The notes under the pieces: model-generated
The model's input: only the letters and a program-made list of their open reading frames with translations
Database searches by the model: none
Told to the model about the DNA's origin: nothing
DNA from: Amycolatopsis tucumanensis
GTDB taxonomy: Bacteria > Actinomycetota > Actinomycetes > Mycobacteriales > Pseudonocardiaceae
DNA: 64,000 bases
Assembly: GCF_021654135.1 (NCBI RefSeq)
Contig: NZ_JAKGSD010000011.1
Location: 1 to 64,000 of the forward strand
Direction: 5' to 3'
Translations under genes and position numbers: made by a program
In this document: in pieces, positions 42,598-51,942 of the stretch
How the letters are laid out: each line of letters begins with the position of its first letter
Numbering within the stretch: the first letter of the stretch is position 1

Positions 42598-43038
42598 CTA
42601 CCGCAGCGCCAGCTCCAGCAGCCGCGACGCGGTGATCACCCCGGTGAGCCCGTCGCCGTCCACCACCGCCACCAGGGGACAGCGCAACCGCGCCATCGCC
42701 GCAGCGACCTCCACGATCGTGTCGTCGGCCTTGACCACGGGCAGCTCCGGCCGGTCCTCGGGCAGCAGAGCCCGGACGGTCTTGCCGTGCAGCTTCTCCG
42801 CCACCCGGTCGGCCATCGACTCCGACAGCACCCCCGCGAGCGACGGGTCGTCCTGGACGTAGTGCGGCACCAGCAACCGCACCACCTGCGACGCGGGCAG
42901 GACCGCCACCGGACGGCCGCGCGGATCGGTGACGACCAGGCCGGGCAGCCGGTTCGCGGCCAGCAGGCGGGCCGCCTCGAGAGCGTCCGAATCCGACGCG
43001 ACGACCGGGAAGTCCTCGGCCATCTCCGACGCGTGCAT
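42598..43038 (-). CDS. CBS-domain-pair protein
   Basis: The protein has 146 residues from the ATG at 43038. Two CBS motifs are visible: [20 protein letters not shown] with [17 protein letters not shown], and [20 protein letters not shown] with [20 protein letters not shown]. Such Bateman modules bind adenine nucleotides and regulate a partner. The partner here is most likely the ArsB-like permease that follows in the operon. Confidence 0.9.
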   Translation of the reverse strand: MHASEMAEDFPVVASDSDALEAARLLAANRLPGLVVTDPRGRPVAVLPASQVVRLLVPHYVQDDPSLAGVLSESMADRVAEKLHGKTVRALLPEDRPELPVVKADDTIVEVAAAMARLRCPLVAVVDGDGLTGVITASRLLELALR

Positions 43039-43332
43039 GCCCGCAGCGTACGACGATCTCGCCGCGGTCACCGGGTCTTGCCGGGATCCTGACGAGCACC
43101 ACCGCGCCACTCCTGCCGTCGACCGTTCGCCCGGCCCTGCTCAGGACGGGTGTGCCGACCAGACTTCCCGGCGCGCCGACCGTAAAGATGCCGCACGGAG
43201 GCGACCGCGGCAAGCCGGGCGGCGTCGACGGTGCACGGAATGACGCGGGTATCGGAATACCTATTGCCAATCGCTCATTCGGCGGAATCGCGGCCGCCCT
43301 CCTGGACATAAAGTCCGGCGGGGAGGTTTTCC

Positions 43333-44016
43333 GTGGGCAGAAGAATCGGCGGTAAGGGCGGTGGTTCCGACCCCGGTCCCGGCAAGAAGACCGGCCGGGT
43401 CGTGGCTGCGGCCGCACTGGTCGGCGTGGTCGGCGTGACCAGCGGGACGGTCAGCCTGGGTGGCAGTGCCGCGATCGAGGGCGCGGTCGCGGACTCGGGC
43501 GCGAACGCGGTGGCTGGACGTGGCCTGAACAGCCGGAAGGCCGACAGCAAGCGTTCCGCAGGCCGAGGACGTCCGGATGAGGCGTGGCAGCGTCTGGGAC
43601 TGCGCGGCATGCGGAAAACCGCGAAGCGGGATGCCTCGTGCCTGATTCATTCGCACGGCGAAATCCGCGAATTCTTCCTGCGCACGCCGTGCACTTCGCT
43701 GGACCGTCAATTGCTCGCGATCGGTGACGGCAACGGGAACACCGCGCTGGTGTCCGTCGTCTGGGTGAGTTTCCGCTCTCGTGGCCAAGCGCGCGACTTC
43801 GAGCGCCTGGAGAAGATCCACGGCAACGGTGACATCACGCCGCTGGCGGCCTCGCTGATCCAGATGGCCGACGTGCGGTTCACGGCGCACCACTTCGACT
43901 CCCGGTTGGCGGGCAACACCGTCGTCATCGCCGAGAGTGAACGGGCGACCGGGCAGGTCAGCGAAGCCGTGCTGGACGCGCTGGCCGAGGTGGCCGTCCA
44001 CCTGCCGCGCGCCTGA
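43333..44016 (+). CDS. Hypothetical protein with one N-terminal hydrophobic segment
   Basis: The protein has 227 residues from a GTG start preceded by GGGGAGG. The N-terminus GRRIGGKGGGSDPGPGKKTG is basic and glycine-rich, followed by the hydrophobic stretch RVVAAAALVGVVGVTSGTVS, so it is either membrane-anchored or secreted. The rest is a soluble domain with ASCLIHSHGEIREFFLRTPC, two cysteines that may pair, and FTAHHFDSRLAGNTVVIAES. I recognise no family. Confidence 0.7.
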   Translation: MGRRIGGKGGGSDPGPGKKTGRVVAAAALVGVVGVTSGTVSLGGSAAIEGAVADSGANAVAGRGLNSRKADSKRSAGRGRPDEAWQRLGLRGMRKTAKRDASCLIHSHGEIREFFLRTPCTSLDRQLLAIGDGNGNTALVSVVWVSFRSRGQARDFERLEKIHGNGDITPLAASLIQMADVRFTAHHFDSRLAGNTVVIAESERATGQVSEAVLDALAEVAVHLPRA

Positions 44017-44076
44017 GCGGGGTAACACCGCCTGGCGTCGGGCCGATTTCTGGTCACCGGGCTTAGCGGAGGTGCC

Positions 44077-44886
44077 ATGCGGACGCGGACCGCGACTTGG
44101 AAGGTGTCCTGGCGGTGGGCGTGGGTGCTCGTGCTCGTCGTGGGGCTCGGGTTGTTCGAGCTCGTCCGGCGGGTTCTGCTGGACACCGAGAACCCCAACC
44201 TGGTGCCCTCCCTGATCCTGCTCGGCGCCGTCGTCGGGCCGGCCACCTTCGTCACCTTCGTGTGGGGGCGGCGGCTCTCCTTCGGGGTCGATCCGGTGCT
44301 CGTCGGGCTCGTCGCCATCGTGGGCGGTGTGGTCGGCGTCGTCACGGCCGGGGCGCTCGAGTACGACGTTCTCAAGGACCTCGGTCCCTTCCAGATGGCC
44401 GGGGTCGGCGTCATCGAGGAGACCGCGAAGCTCATCGCGCCCGCCGTCGTCCTCGTGGTCGTCCGCGACCGCCGCGCGGCGACCGGGCTCCTGCTCGGCG
44501 TCGCGTCCGGGGCGGGCTTCGCGGCGCTCGAAACGATGGGCTACGCCCTCGTCGCGTTCCTCAAGTCCCAGGGCGACATCAGCGCCGTCGACCAGACGCT
44601 GCTGATCCGCGGCGTGCTCAGCCCGGCCACGCACATGGCCTGGACCGGGCTGACCGCCGCCGCGTTGTGGGCGGCGGTCCGGCACCGCGGGCGGTCCCGC
44701 TGGATGGGCCGCTTCGCCGTGACGTTCGTGGTCGCCGTGGCGCTGCACGCCGCGTGGGACGGGATCGGCACGACGCTCAGCTACGTCGTGCTCGCCGCCC
44801 TCAGTCTCGGGCTGCTCGCGCTGGCCGTGCACCGCATCGGCCACCACCGCTCGCCCTACGGCCGCCGCGTCCGCGCCGCGCGATAA
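44077..44886 (+). CDS. PrsW-family intramembrane metalloprotease
   Basis: The protein has 269 residues and about eight membrane segments. GVGVIEETAKLIAPAVVLVV carries the EExxK motif, GAGFAALETMGYAL the second motif, RGVLSPATHMAWTGL a conserved His, and VALHAAWDGIG the last His. This is the PrsW pattern; Bacillus PrsW cleaves an anti-sigma factor. The ECF sigma gene 1.7 kb downstream has no visible anti-sigma partner, so a link is only a possibility. Confidence 0.88.
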   Translation: MRTRTATWKVSWRWAWVLVLVVGLGLFELVRRVLLDTENPNLVPSLILLGAVVGPATFVTFVWGRRLSFGVDPVLVGLVAIVGGVVGVVTAGALEYDVLKDLGPFQMAGVGVIEETAKLIAPAVVLVVVRDRRAATGLLLGVASGAGFAALETMGYALVAFLKSQGDISAVDQTLLIRGVLSPATHMAWTGLTAAALWAAVRHRGRSRWMGRFAVTFVVAVALHAAWDGIGTTLSYVVLAALSLGLLALAVHRIGHHRSPYGRRVRAAR

Positions 44887-44999
44887 AGAGCCCTAAGCCT
44901 CTGGCCGCGCCGCGCGCGCCGGGTGTCCACTGCGGGTCGCGGCCGCGGCAGTACTCAGCGGGCGCCGCCCGCCCCGGCGCGGCCGGAAGGAGGCACCTC

Positions 45000-45437
45000 A
45001 TGACTTCCGACGAGCGGCGCGAACGGTTGCGCCGGGTGCTGGACCTGATGTGGAACCAGGGCGAGCTCGACGCCTGCGAAGAGCTGTGCGCACCGCACTG
45101 CACGTTCCACGACCCGACCTTCGAGGTGGACGGCGTCGCCGGGTTCCAGCGCCAGGTCAGCGACCTGCGCACCGCCAACCCGGACCTGCACATGGACATT
45201 CACGACGTGCTCGTCGACGGCGACCTGTGCGCGGTCCGGTTCACCATGGGCGGCACGTCGCGGGCGGAGTTCCGCGGCCTGCCCGCGACCGGCAAGACGT
45301 ACGTGATGACCGGCATGATGTGCGCCAAGTGGGCCGACGACCGGATCGTGGAGATGTGGGTCAACTACGACATGCTCGGCGCGTTGCAGCAGCTGGGCAT
45401 CATCCCGGAGATGGCGCCCCGCGAGACGGCCGGCTGA
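45000..45437 (+). CDS. SnoaL-like polyketide-cyclase-fold protein
   Basis: The protein has 145 residues; the ATG has AAGGAGG upstream. The alpha+beta barrel fold shows in RRVLDLMWNQGELDACEELC, YVMTGMMCAKWADDRIVEMW and DMLGALQQLGIIPE, the common C-terminal ending of SnoaL/ester-cyclase-type proteins. Many members are small-molecule-binding or isomerase-like; the function here is unknown. It converges on the ECF sigma gene. Confidence 0.85.
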   Translation: MTSDERRERLRRVLDLMWNQGELDACEELCAPHCTFHDPTFEVDGVAGFQRQVSDLRTANPDLHMDIHDVLVDGDLCAVRFTMGGTSRAEFRGLPATGKTYVMTGMMCAKWADDRIVEMWVNYDMLGALQQLGIIPEMAPRETAG

Positions 45438-45450
45438 AAACCGGCGCGCC

Positions 45451-46659
45451 TCAGCCCAGTTCGGCGAGGCGCAGGCGCAGGTGGGCGGCCTGCGGTTCGC
45501 TCATCCCGAGCGCCAGCGCCTGCCGGTACGCGGTCCGCGCCTCGGCTGCCGCGCCCAGCCGGTGCAGCAGTTCGGCGCGGGCCGCGTGCCACCACGGGTA
45601 CGAAGTCAGCCCGGGGATCGCGTCCACCAACGCCAGGCCGGCCGCCGGGCCGTCCCGCTCGGCCACCGCCACCGCGTGGTTCAGGCGGACCACCGGCGTG
45701 TCGGAGATGCGCAGCAACACGTCGTACCAGGAGATCACGGCGTCCCAGTCTGTCTCGGCGTAGGACGGCGCCAGCGCGTGGCAGGCGGCGATCGCGGCCT
45801 GGACGACGTACCGGTCCGGTTCCACCGCGCGCCGCAGGCCGCGGCCCACCAGCGACACGCCCTCCTTGATCGCGGAGCGGTCCCACCGCGACCGGTCCTG
45901 GTCCGGCAGCAGCACCGGCACCCCGTCGGCGTCCACCCGCGCGTCGCGACGGGAGTTCTGCAGCAGCAACAACGCGAGCAGGCCCAGCACCGTCGGCTCG
46001 TCGGGCATCAGCGAAGCCAGCAGCCGCGCGAGCCGGATCGCCTCCGCGGTCAGCTCGGCGCGCACCAGGTCGGCGCCCGCCGCGGCGGCGTAGCCCTCGT
46101 TGAAGATCAGGTACACCGTCGCGGCGACCGCCGTCAGCCGGTCCGGCAGCTCGGCCGCCTCCGGCACTCGGTACGGGATCCGCGCCCGCGCGATCTTCTG
46201 CTTCGCCCGCGTCAGGCGCTTCGCCATCGTCGCCTCGGGCACCAGCAGCGCCCGCGCGACCTCGGCGGTCGACAACCCGCCGAGCGTCCGCAAGGCGAGC
46301 GCCACCTGAGCCTCCAGCGACAACGCCGGGTGGCAGCAGGTGAACACGAGCCGCAACAGGTCGTCCGCGACCACCTCGGCCGGCTCCGGTTCGACGAACG
46401 GCATCGCCGCCGCCTCCTTCCCGGATCGCGCGGCCTCGCGGCGGAACAGGTCCACGGCCCGCCGCTTCGCGGTGACCAGCAACCAGCCACGCGGGTTGTC
46501 CGGCACGCCGTCGCGCGGCCAGGTCTCCAGCGCCCGCACGACGGCGTCCTGCACCGCGTCCTCGGCGAGGCCGACGCTGCCGGTGACGCGGATCAGCGTG
46601 GCCAGCACGCGGGTCCCCTCGTCCCGCACCAGCCGCGCGACCGCGTCACCGGCCTCCAC
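45451..46659 (-). CDS. ECF sigma factor with long C-terminal helical domain (ECF42-like)
   Basis: The protein has about 402 residues from GTG 46659, just behind the YCII gene. Sigma region 2 is VTGSVGLAEDAVQDAVVRAL with NPRGWLLVTAKRRAVDLFRR. Region 4 is LGGLSTAEVARALLVPEATM with AKRLTRAKQKIARARI. The remaining ~220 residues are TPR-like helices (VYLIFNEGYAAAAGADLVRA; NHAVAVAERDGPAAGLALVD), typical of ECF42-type sigma factors that are encoded next to YCII/DGPF proteins instead of an anti-sigma factor. Confidence 0.93.
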   Translation of the reverse strand: MEAGDAVARLVRDEGTRVLATLIRVTGSVGLAEDAVQDAVVRALETWPRDGVPDNPRGWLLVTAKRRAVDLFRREAARSGKEAAAMPFVEPEPAEVVADDLLRLVFTCCHPALSLEAQVALALRTLGGLSTAEVARALLVPEATMAKRLTRAKQKIARARIPYRVPEAAELPDRLTAVAATVYLIFNEGYAAAAGADLVRAELTAEAIRLARLLASLMPDEPTVLGLLALLLLQNSRRDARVDADGVPVLLPDQDRSRWDRSAIKEGVSLVGRGLRRAVEPDRYVVQAAIAACHALAPSYAETDWDAVISWYDVLLRISDTPVVRLNHAVAVAERDGPAAGLALVDAIPGLTSYPWWHAARAELLHRLGAAAEARTAYRQALALGMSEPQAAHLRLRLAELG

Positions 46660-46661
46660 GG

Positions 46662-47006
46662 TCAGAACTCGATCACCGGGCGGACCTCGACGACGCCGTC
46701 CCAGGCGGCCGGGAGCTGCGCGGCGAGCTTCACCGCCTCGTCGAGGTCGGCGCACTCGAGCAGGTAGAAGCCGGTCAGGGCCTCCTTCGTCTCGACGTAG
46801 GGGCCGTCGCTGGTCAGGATCTCGCCGCCCTTCCCGCCGGACACCCGCACGGTGGTCGCGGTCGAGGTCGGGTACAGCGCCTTCCCGCCCCTGATGACGG
46901 CTGCGGCGGCTTCGCCGAACTCCCGGTACTCCTTGATCGTCTCCGCGTACTCGGGCTGCGACCAGTCGACGTCCGCGGCGTACAGCAGGGCGGCATAGGT
47001 GGGCAT
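46662..47006 (-). CDS. YCII/DGPF-family protein, partner of the ECF sigma factor
   Basis: The protein has 114 residues from ATG 47006 with GGGAGGAG upstream. It starts MPTYAALLYAADVDWSQPEY and contains SDGPYVETKEALTGFYLLEC, where the family signature DGPF reads DGPY. It is directly upstream of the sigma gene with two bases between them, as in other ECF42 loci, where such proteins are part of the regulon. Confidence 0.92.
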   Translation of the reverse strand: MPTYAALLYAADVDWSQPEYAETIKEYREFGEAAAAVIRGGKALYPTSTATTVRVSGGKGGEILTSDGPYVETKEALTGFYLLECADLDEAVKLAAQLPAAWDGVVEVRPVIEF

Positions 47007-47105
47007 TGGCTGCTCCTCCCGTGTGGGCACCGGCGCCGATCGCCGGTGTTCACGATAAGGACGAACAGCCTCCCACCGCGCTGGACACCGCGGCCGGACT
47101 TTTTT

Positions 47106-48014
47106 TCAGCTCAGCCGAACCAGCGCCTGCACCGGCACGTGGTCGGACGGGTAGCGGCCGTCAACGCGGAACGTGTTGATCGCCGCAGCCAGGACCGACA
47201 CCCGCGAGTTCGCCAGCACCCAGTCGATCCGGTTCGCGCCCAGCACCGGGTCGCGGTAGTTCGGGAACGTGCCCCACTCCGGCGTGAGCTGCTTCGCCGC
47301 CGTGCGCCAGGTGTCGGACAGCCCGCCCTCGATCAGTGTCCGGTACGACACCGAGCCGGCCGGGGTGTTGAAGTCGCCGGTCAGCACCACCGGCAGCGCC
47401 GGGTCGAAGCCGGCGATCCGGTCGCGCACCAAGCCCGCGCTGCGCTGCCGCGCGTTCTCCGACTGGTGGTCGAAGTGGGTGTTGACGTGCACGAACTCCT
47501 TGCCGGTGCGGGCATCGCGGAAGCGCACCCAGGTGACCATCCGCACGACGTTGTTGCCCCAGGACTTCGACCCGATCACGTACGGCGTGTCGGACAGCCA
47601 GAAGTGGTCGAAGTCGAGCGGCTCGACGCGGCGCGTGTCGTAGTAGATCGCCATGAACTCGCCGCGCCCGCCGCCCTCGCGGCCGAGGCCGATCCACTCG
47701 TAGTGCTTGGGCAGGTCCGCCGCGATCTCCTTGACCTGGTGGTACAGGCCCTCCTGGATGCCCAGCACGGTGGGCTGCTCGATCTCCAGGAACCGCGCGA
47801 GCACCGGCCGCCGGTCGGTCCACGAGTCCGGCGTGCCCGGCGCGGCCTTCGTGTCCAGGCGGATGTTGAACGTGGTCACGTGCAGCGTGTCGCCGGCGGC
47901 GTGGCCGATCACCGCGTCGTCCCCGGGCCGGGCCTGCGCCCCGCTCGCGGTCATCAACGTCACCGCACCCGCGCCGGCGAGGCCGAGTGCACCCCTTCGA
48001 GTGATGTCAGACAT
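47106..48014 (-). CDS. Secreted endonuclease/exonuclease/phosphatase-family protein
   Basis: The protein has 302 residues. The N-terminus DITRRGALGLAGAGAVTLMT is a Tat-type signal with twin arginines, ending near AQARPG. The EEP fold follows: LHVTTFNIRLD, VLGIQEGLYHQ with the metal Glu, FVHVNTHFDHQ, PVVLTGDFNTPAG, and YPSDHVPVQALV with the final Asp-His pair. Enzymes of this type split phosphodiesters, including nucleic acids and phospholipids. It is exported folded, probably with its metal. Confidence 0.9.
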   Translation of the reverse strand: MSDITRRGALGLAGAGAVTLMTASGAQARPGDDAVIGHAAGDTLHVTTFNIRLDTKAAPGTPDSWTDRRPVLARFLEIEQPTVLGIQEGLYHQVKEIAADLPKHYEWIGLGREGGGRGEFMAIYYDTRRVEPLDFDHFWLSDTPYVIGSKSWGNNVVRMVTWVRFRDARTGKEFVHVNTHFDHQSENARQRSAGLVRDRIAGFDPALPVVLTGDFNTPAGSVSYRTLIEGGLSDTWRTAAKQLTPEWGTFPNYRDPVLGANRIDWVLANSRVSVLAAAINTFRVDGRYPSDHVPVQALVRLS

Positions 48015-48089
48015 GTGCGCACTTTGTCCGTTCCGCGTGTGGCGGTGCCGACCGTCAGGCGACGCCCGGGCGAACAACGCGCGTCGATC

Positions 48090-49385
48090 TCACTCGAGTT
48101 CGTTGCCCCGGGTCTCGCGCAGGAACCAGACGCACACCGCGCAAATCACCGCTATCCCCGCGACGTACCCGGAAACCGGCAGGGACGAACCCGTCGCGGC
48201 GATGAGTTGCGTGGCCAGGATGGGGCTCACCCCACCGCCGATCACGCCGCTGGCGTTGTACGCGATCGACGCGCCGGTGTAGCGGTAGCGGGTCGCGAAC
48301 AGCTCCGGCAGGAACGCGCCCATCGGCGCGAACAGCGCGGCGAACGCGATCATCCCGACCGCCATCGCGAGCGCGATCAGCACCGGGTTGCCCGTGTTGA
48401 TCAGCGCGAACAGCGGGAACGCCCAGGCCACCGCGAGCACCGCGGCGCCGAGGCACACCCGGCGGCGGCCGACCCGGTCCGACCACGTCGCGAGCAGGGG
48501 GGTCGCCAGGCCCATCACGAGCGCGCTGATCATGGCGCAGATCAGCAGCATGTTCTTGTCCAGCTCCAGCACCGTGGTGCCGTAGGACAGCGAGAACGTG
48601 GTGATCGTGTAGAAGAGCGTGTGCGCCAGGATGAACGCGCACGTGCTGAGGAACAGGGTCTTCGGCTGCCGCTGCAGGACCTCGACGATCGGCACCTTCG
48701 CCTTGTCGTGCTCGGCCATCGCGCGCTCGAACACCGGCGTCTCGGCGATCTTCATCCGGATGTAGTAGCCGATGACGATGAGCAGCGAGCTGGCCAGGAA
48801 CGGGATGCGCCAGCCCCAGTCGTCGAAGGACTCCTGCGACATCGTGCCGCCCAGCACCAGGAACGCGCCGCCCGCGATGATGAACCCGATCGCCGGCCCC
48901 ATCTGCGGGAAGCTCGACCACAGGCCGCGCCGGTTGCGTGGCGCGTACTCGGTGGCCAGCAGCACCGCGCCGCCCCACTCGCCGCCGAGCCCGAAGCCCT
49001 GCAGGAACCGGCACAGCACGAGCAGGATCGGCGCGCCGATGCCGATCGCGCTGTAGGTGGGCAGCGCGCCGATCGCGACCGTGCCGGTGCCCATGACCAG
49101 CAGCGACGCGACGAGCATCGCCTTGCGCCCGATCCGGTCGCCGAAGTGCCCGAACACCACCGCGCCGACCGGCCGCGCGACGAACCCGACCCCGAAGGTC
49201 GCGAACGCGGCCAGCGTGCCGGCGAGCGGGGAGAACGTCGGGAAGAACTGGTGCCCGAACACCAGCGCGGCGGCCGTGCCGTAGAGGTAGAAGTCGTAGA
49301 ACTCGATGGCCGTGCCGATGAAACTGGCGATCGCGATCCGCGAGGCCGACACCGGGGCGGCGGACGTCTGCGCGGCGGTACTCAT
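48090..49385 (-). CDS. MFS transporter of the metabolite:H+ symporter (MHS) family
   Basis: The protein has 431 residues and 12 predicted helices. IASFIGTAIEFYDFYLYGTA, FGHFGDRIGRKAMLVASLLV, LCRFLQGFGLGGEWGGAVLL and TYSAIGIGAPILLVL match the MHS group (shikimate, alpha-ketoglutarate and proline/betaine porters). It takes up a small organic acid or amino-acid derivative. The upstream gene on the same strand is a PucR-type regulator 119 bases away, and a dehydrogenase is divergent beyond it. Confidence 0.9.
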   Translation of the reverse strand: MSTAAQTSAAPVSASRIAIASFIGTAIEFYDFYLYGTAAALVFGHQFFPTFSPLAGTLAAFATFGVGFVARPVGAVVFGHFGDRIGRKAMLVASLLVMGTGTVAIGALPTYSAIGIGAPILLVLCRFLQGFGLGGEWGGAVLLATEYAPRNRRGLWSSFPQMGPAIGFIIAGGAFLVLGGTMSQESFDDWGWRIPFLASSLLIVIGYYIRMKIAETPVFERAMAEHDKAKVPIVEVLQRQPKTLFLSTCAFILAHTLFYTITTFSLSYGTTVLELDKNMLLICAMISALVMGLATPLLATWSDRVGRRRVCLGAAVLAVAWAFPLFALINTGNPVLIALAMAVGMIAFAALFAPMGAFLPELFATRYRYTGASIAYNASGVIGGGVSPILATQLIAATGSSLPVSGYVAGIAVICAVCVWFLRETRGNELE

Positions 49386-49504
49386 CGGCTGCTCCTTCGG
49401 GGCCGGTTGATCCGGTGGGAGTATCTGCGCAACCCCGGCGGGTGACGACCTACGGTGGTCGGGTTTTGCCGGCTGTGATTCCTCATCCTGTCGAAACGGG
49501 CAGG

Positions 49505-50623
49505 TCAGTCGCGCACCAGGGGGAGCAGTTTCAGGCCGAGGTGCAGGGTGAGCCGGTGCTCGCCGTCGGCGAGGTCGAGTCCGGTGATCTCCTCGATCCG
49601 GTGCAGCCGGTAGTACAGCGACGTGCGGTGGATGTGCAGCGCGGCGGCCGTGTCCAGGCTCGATCCGGCGTGGTCGAGGTAGGCGGCGAGGGTTTCCACG
49701 AGCCGTCCGCCCGGGTCCTTGGCGACCAGCGCGAGCAGCGGCTCGGGCAGGTGCGCCCTGGCCGGCGCGGGGACGCGCAGGAGCAGTCCGTAGGCGCCGA
49801 GGTCGTCCCAGTGCGCGATGCCGTCGAAGCAGGGCAGCGTCGCGGCGGCCCGGACGGCGACGGCGGCGCGGTCCCGGGCGACCCACGCCTGGCCGTCGGC
49901 GGACGTGCCGATGCCTGCCACGCAGCGGGCGCCCGCGCCGAGGACGTCCTCGGCCTGCTTGACGATCGCCGCGGCGTCCGCGGCGCCGAGCAGCACGCCC
50001 TGCCGTCCGCGCACGTAGAAGGACGGTTCGCGGCCGCGGGTGGCGGCCTCCAGCGCGGTCCGCAGCGCCACTTCGATCCGGGCGGTTTCGCCGGAGAGGA
50101 CCTCGGCGATCAGGACTGTGGACGTGTCCGGGAAGTCGTGCGTGACCGTGCGCTCGGCCGGGTCCGCGCTGAGCAGCCGTTGCAGGGTCTCCTCGCGCGC
50201 CGCGCGTTCCGAGTCGGCGACCAGGAAGTCCCGGTAGAGCAGGGCGGCCATGGGCTCGGCGGCGGTCTTGATCGCGTCCAGGTCGGCGGCGGTGAGCGTG
50301 CCGTCCGGGTCGATCACCATCAGCAGGCCGAGGAGGGTGCCGCGCCAGCGCAGCGGCATGCTGACGCGGGCGAGCATGTCCAGGTCGGGCCGGGGCGGGA
50401 TGACGCCGGGGCCGGTCCACCGGGTCACCCCCTGCGCCAGGATGTGGCCGATCGCCTCGCTGCCCGCGCTGCGCTGCAGCATCGCGCGCACCCGCACGGC
50501 GTCCTCGTCGCCGAAGTGCCTGCTCGCGCACAGCAGCCGGACCGACGGGTCGTTGATCGCCACCGACCGGCCGAGATCCTCCGCGAGCGCGTCGACCCTC
50601 CGCTGCAGTTCGCTCCCGACCAT
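49505..50623 (-). CDS. PucR/CdaR-family transcriptional regulator
   Basis: The protein has 372 residues. An N-terminal GAF-like sensor (LARVSMPLRWRGTLLGLLMV) is followed by a GGDEF-like central domain. The C-terminal PucR helix-turn-helix reads LVETLAAYLDHAGSSLDTAA and LHIHRTSLYYRLHRIEEITG, the signature of the family. Such regulators activate catabolic genes for purines, sugar acids or related compounds. The likely targets are the neighbouring MHS transporter and the SDR divergent by 108 bases. Confidence 0.93.
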   Translation of the reverse strand: MVGSELQRRVDALAEDLGRSVAINDPSVRLLCASRHFGDEDAVRVRAMLQRSAGSEAIGHILAQGVTRWTGPGVIPPRPDLDMLARVSMPLRWRGTLLGLLMVIDPDGTLTAADLDAIKTAAEPMAALLYRDFLVADSERAAREETLQRLLSADPAERTVTHDFPDTSTVLIAEVLSGETARIEVALRTALEAATRGREPSFYVRGRQGVLLGAADAAAIVKQAEDVLGAGARCVAGIGTSADGQAWVARDRAAVAVRAAATLPCFDGIAHWDDLGAYGLLLRVPAPARAHLPEPLLALVAKDPGGRLVETLAAYLDHAGSSLDTAAALHIHRTSLYYRLHRIEEITGLDLADGEHRLTLHLGLKLLPLVRD

Positions 50624-50731
50624 GGACCCATGATCCACCAGGCCGTTCCTCCGGTTTTCGGAACGGCCGCCGCGCGGTCTTCGACGTCCGTCGGTTCCGG
50701 GCAGGCCGGTGGCGTGCCGATACTGCGGGGC

Positions 50732-51508
50732 ATGGGGAGACTGGCCGGCAAGGTGGCGCTCGTCTTCGGCGCGGGCTCCAGCGGTGACGGGATGAGCAAC
50801 GGCAAGGCGGCCGCGCTCGCCTTCGCGCGGGAGGGGGCGCTGGTCGCGGCGATCGACATCCGGGCCGCGGAGGCGAGGCGCACTGCCGCGGAGATCACGG
50901 CGGCGGGCGGTGACGCGCTGGCGCTGACCGCGGACGTCACGGACGAAGCGCAGGTGGCCGAAGCGGTCGAGGCCGCGTCCGAGCTGGGGCCACCGTCGGT
51001 GCTGCACAACAACGTCGGCGCGACGCGGGTCGGGGACGTGGCGGACCTGTCACTGGCGGAGTGGGACGCCGCGCTCGCGGTGAACCTGCGGCCGGTGTTC
51101 CTGACCTGCAAACACGTGGTGCCGCGGATGCTCGCGGCAGGCGGCGGCGCGATCGTGAACGTCTCGTCGATCGCCGCGATCCGCGACACCGGTTACGTCT
51201 ACCCGGCCTACAGCGCGGCGAAGGCGGCGGTGAACCAGCTGACGGTCGCGCTGGCGCTGCGGTACGCGGATGCGGGGATCCGGGTCAACGCGATCCTGCC
51301 GGGGCTGATCGAGACGCCGCTGGTGACACGCGGCATCGCGGCCGATCCCGGTGAGCTGGCGCGGCGGCACGCGGCCAGCCCGACGGGGCGGATGGGCAGC
51401 CCGTGGGACGTGGCCGCCGCGGCGGTGTTCCTGGCCTCGGACGAGGCGGCCTACGTCAACGGGGTCTGCCTGCCGGTGGACGGCGGGCTGACCGCGCGCT
51501 GCGCCTGA
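50732..51508 (+). CDS. Short-chain dehydrogenase/reductase
   Basis: The protein has 258 residues. The Rossmann start reads GKVALVFGAGSSGDGMSNGK, a variant of TGxxxGxG. NNVGA is the NNAG element, VSSIAAI carries the catalytic Ser, and YPAYSAAKAAVNQL the Tyr and Lys. The C-terminus SDEAAYVNGVCLPVDGGL is typical. ATG 50732 is chosen; a GTG 18 bases earlier is in frame. The acidic residue after strand 2 (AAIDIRAAE) favours NAD. It probably oxidises the compound imported by the MHS transporter. Confidence 0.92.
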   Translation: MGRLAGKVALVFGAGSSGDGMSNGKAAALAFAREGALVAAIDIRAAEARRTAAEITAAGGDALALTADVTDEAQVAEAVEAASELGPPSVLHNNVGATRVGDVADLSLAEWDAALAVNLRPVFLTCKHVVPRMLAAGGGAIVNVSSIAAIRDTGYVYPAYSAAKAAVNQLTVALALRYADAGIRVNAILPGLIETPLVTRGIAADPGELARRHAASPTGRMGSPWDVAAAAVFLASDEAAYVNGVCLPVDGGLTARCA

Positions 51509-51509
51509 C

Positions 51510-51914
51510 TCACTTCCGGATCCGGGCGAGGGCGCGGACGACCGCGATGCACCGGTCCTCGACGTAGTTCAGCCCGCCGGACTCGGCGATGCGCCGGGCC
51601 TCCGCCGAGACGATGCCCTGCTGCAGCCACAACGTCTTCGCCCCGATCGCGACAGCCTGCTCCGCCACCCCCGGCGCCTCGCGCGCCGGGCGGAAGACGT
51701 CGACGATGTCCACCGGCTCGGGGATGTCGGCGAGGCTCCGGTAGACCTTCTCGCCGAGGAGCTCGTCGGCGGAGGGGTGCACCGGGATCACCCGGAACCC
51801 GGCGGCCTGCATCGCGGCCGGAACCGAGTGCGCGGCCTTCGCCGGGTCACGGCTCAGGCCCACCACGGCGATGGTGTTCGCGGCTTTCAGGACTTCTTCG
51901 GCAAGGTCGGCCAT
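51510..51914 (-). CDS. CoA-binding (YccU-like) Rossmann protein
   Basis: The protein has 134 residues. NTIAVVGLSRDPAKAAHSVP, GFRVIPVHPSADELLGEKVY, PVDIVDVFRPAREAPGVAEQ and TLWLQQGIVSAEARRIAESG follow the CoA-binding domain of succinyl-CoA synthetase-like proteins. Stand-alone members are widespread, bind CoA, and lack a known reaction. Its stop is two bases from the SDR stop (convergent). Confidence 0.9.
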   Translation of the reverse strand: MADLAEEVLKAANTIAVVGLSRDPAKAAHSVPAAMQAAGFRVIPVHPSADELLGEKVYRSLADIPEPVDIVDVFRPAREAPGVAEQAVAIGAKTLWLQQGIVSAEARRIAESGGLNYVEDRCIAVVRALARIRK

Positions 51915-51942
51915 ATCCGTGGAAACCGCCGCCGAACAGGCG

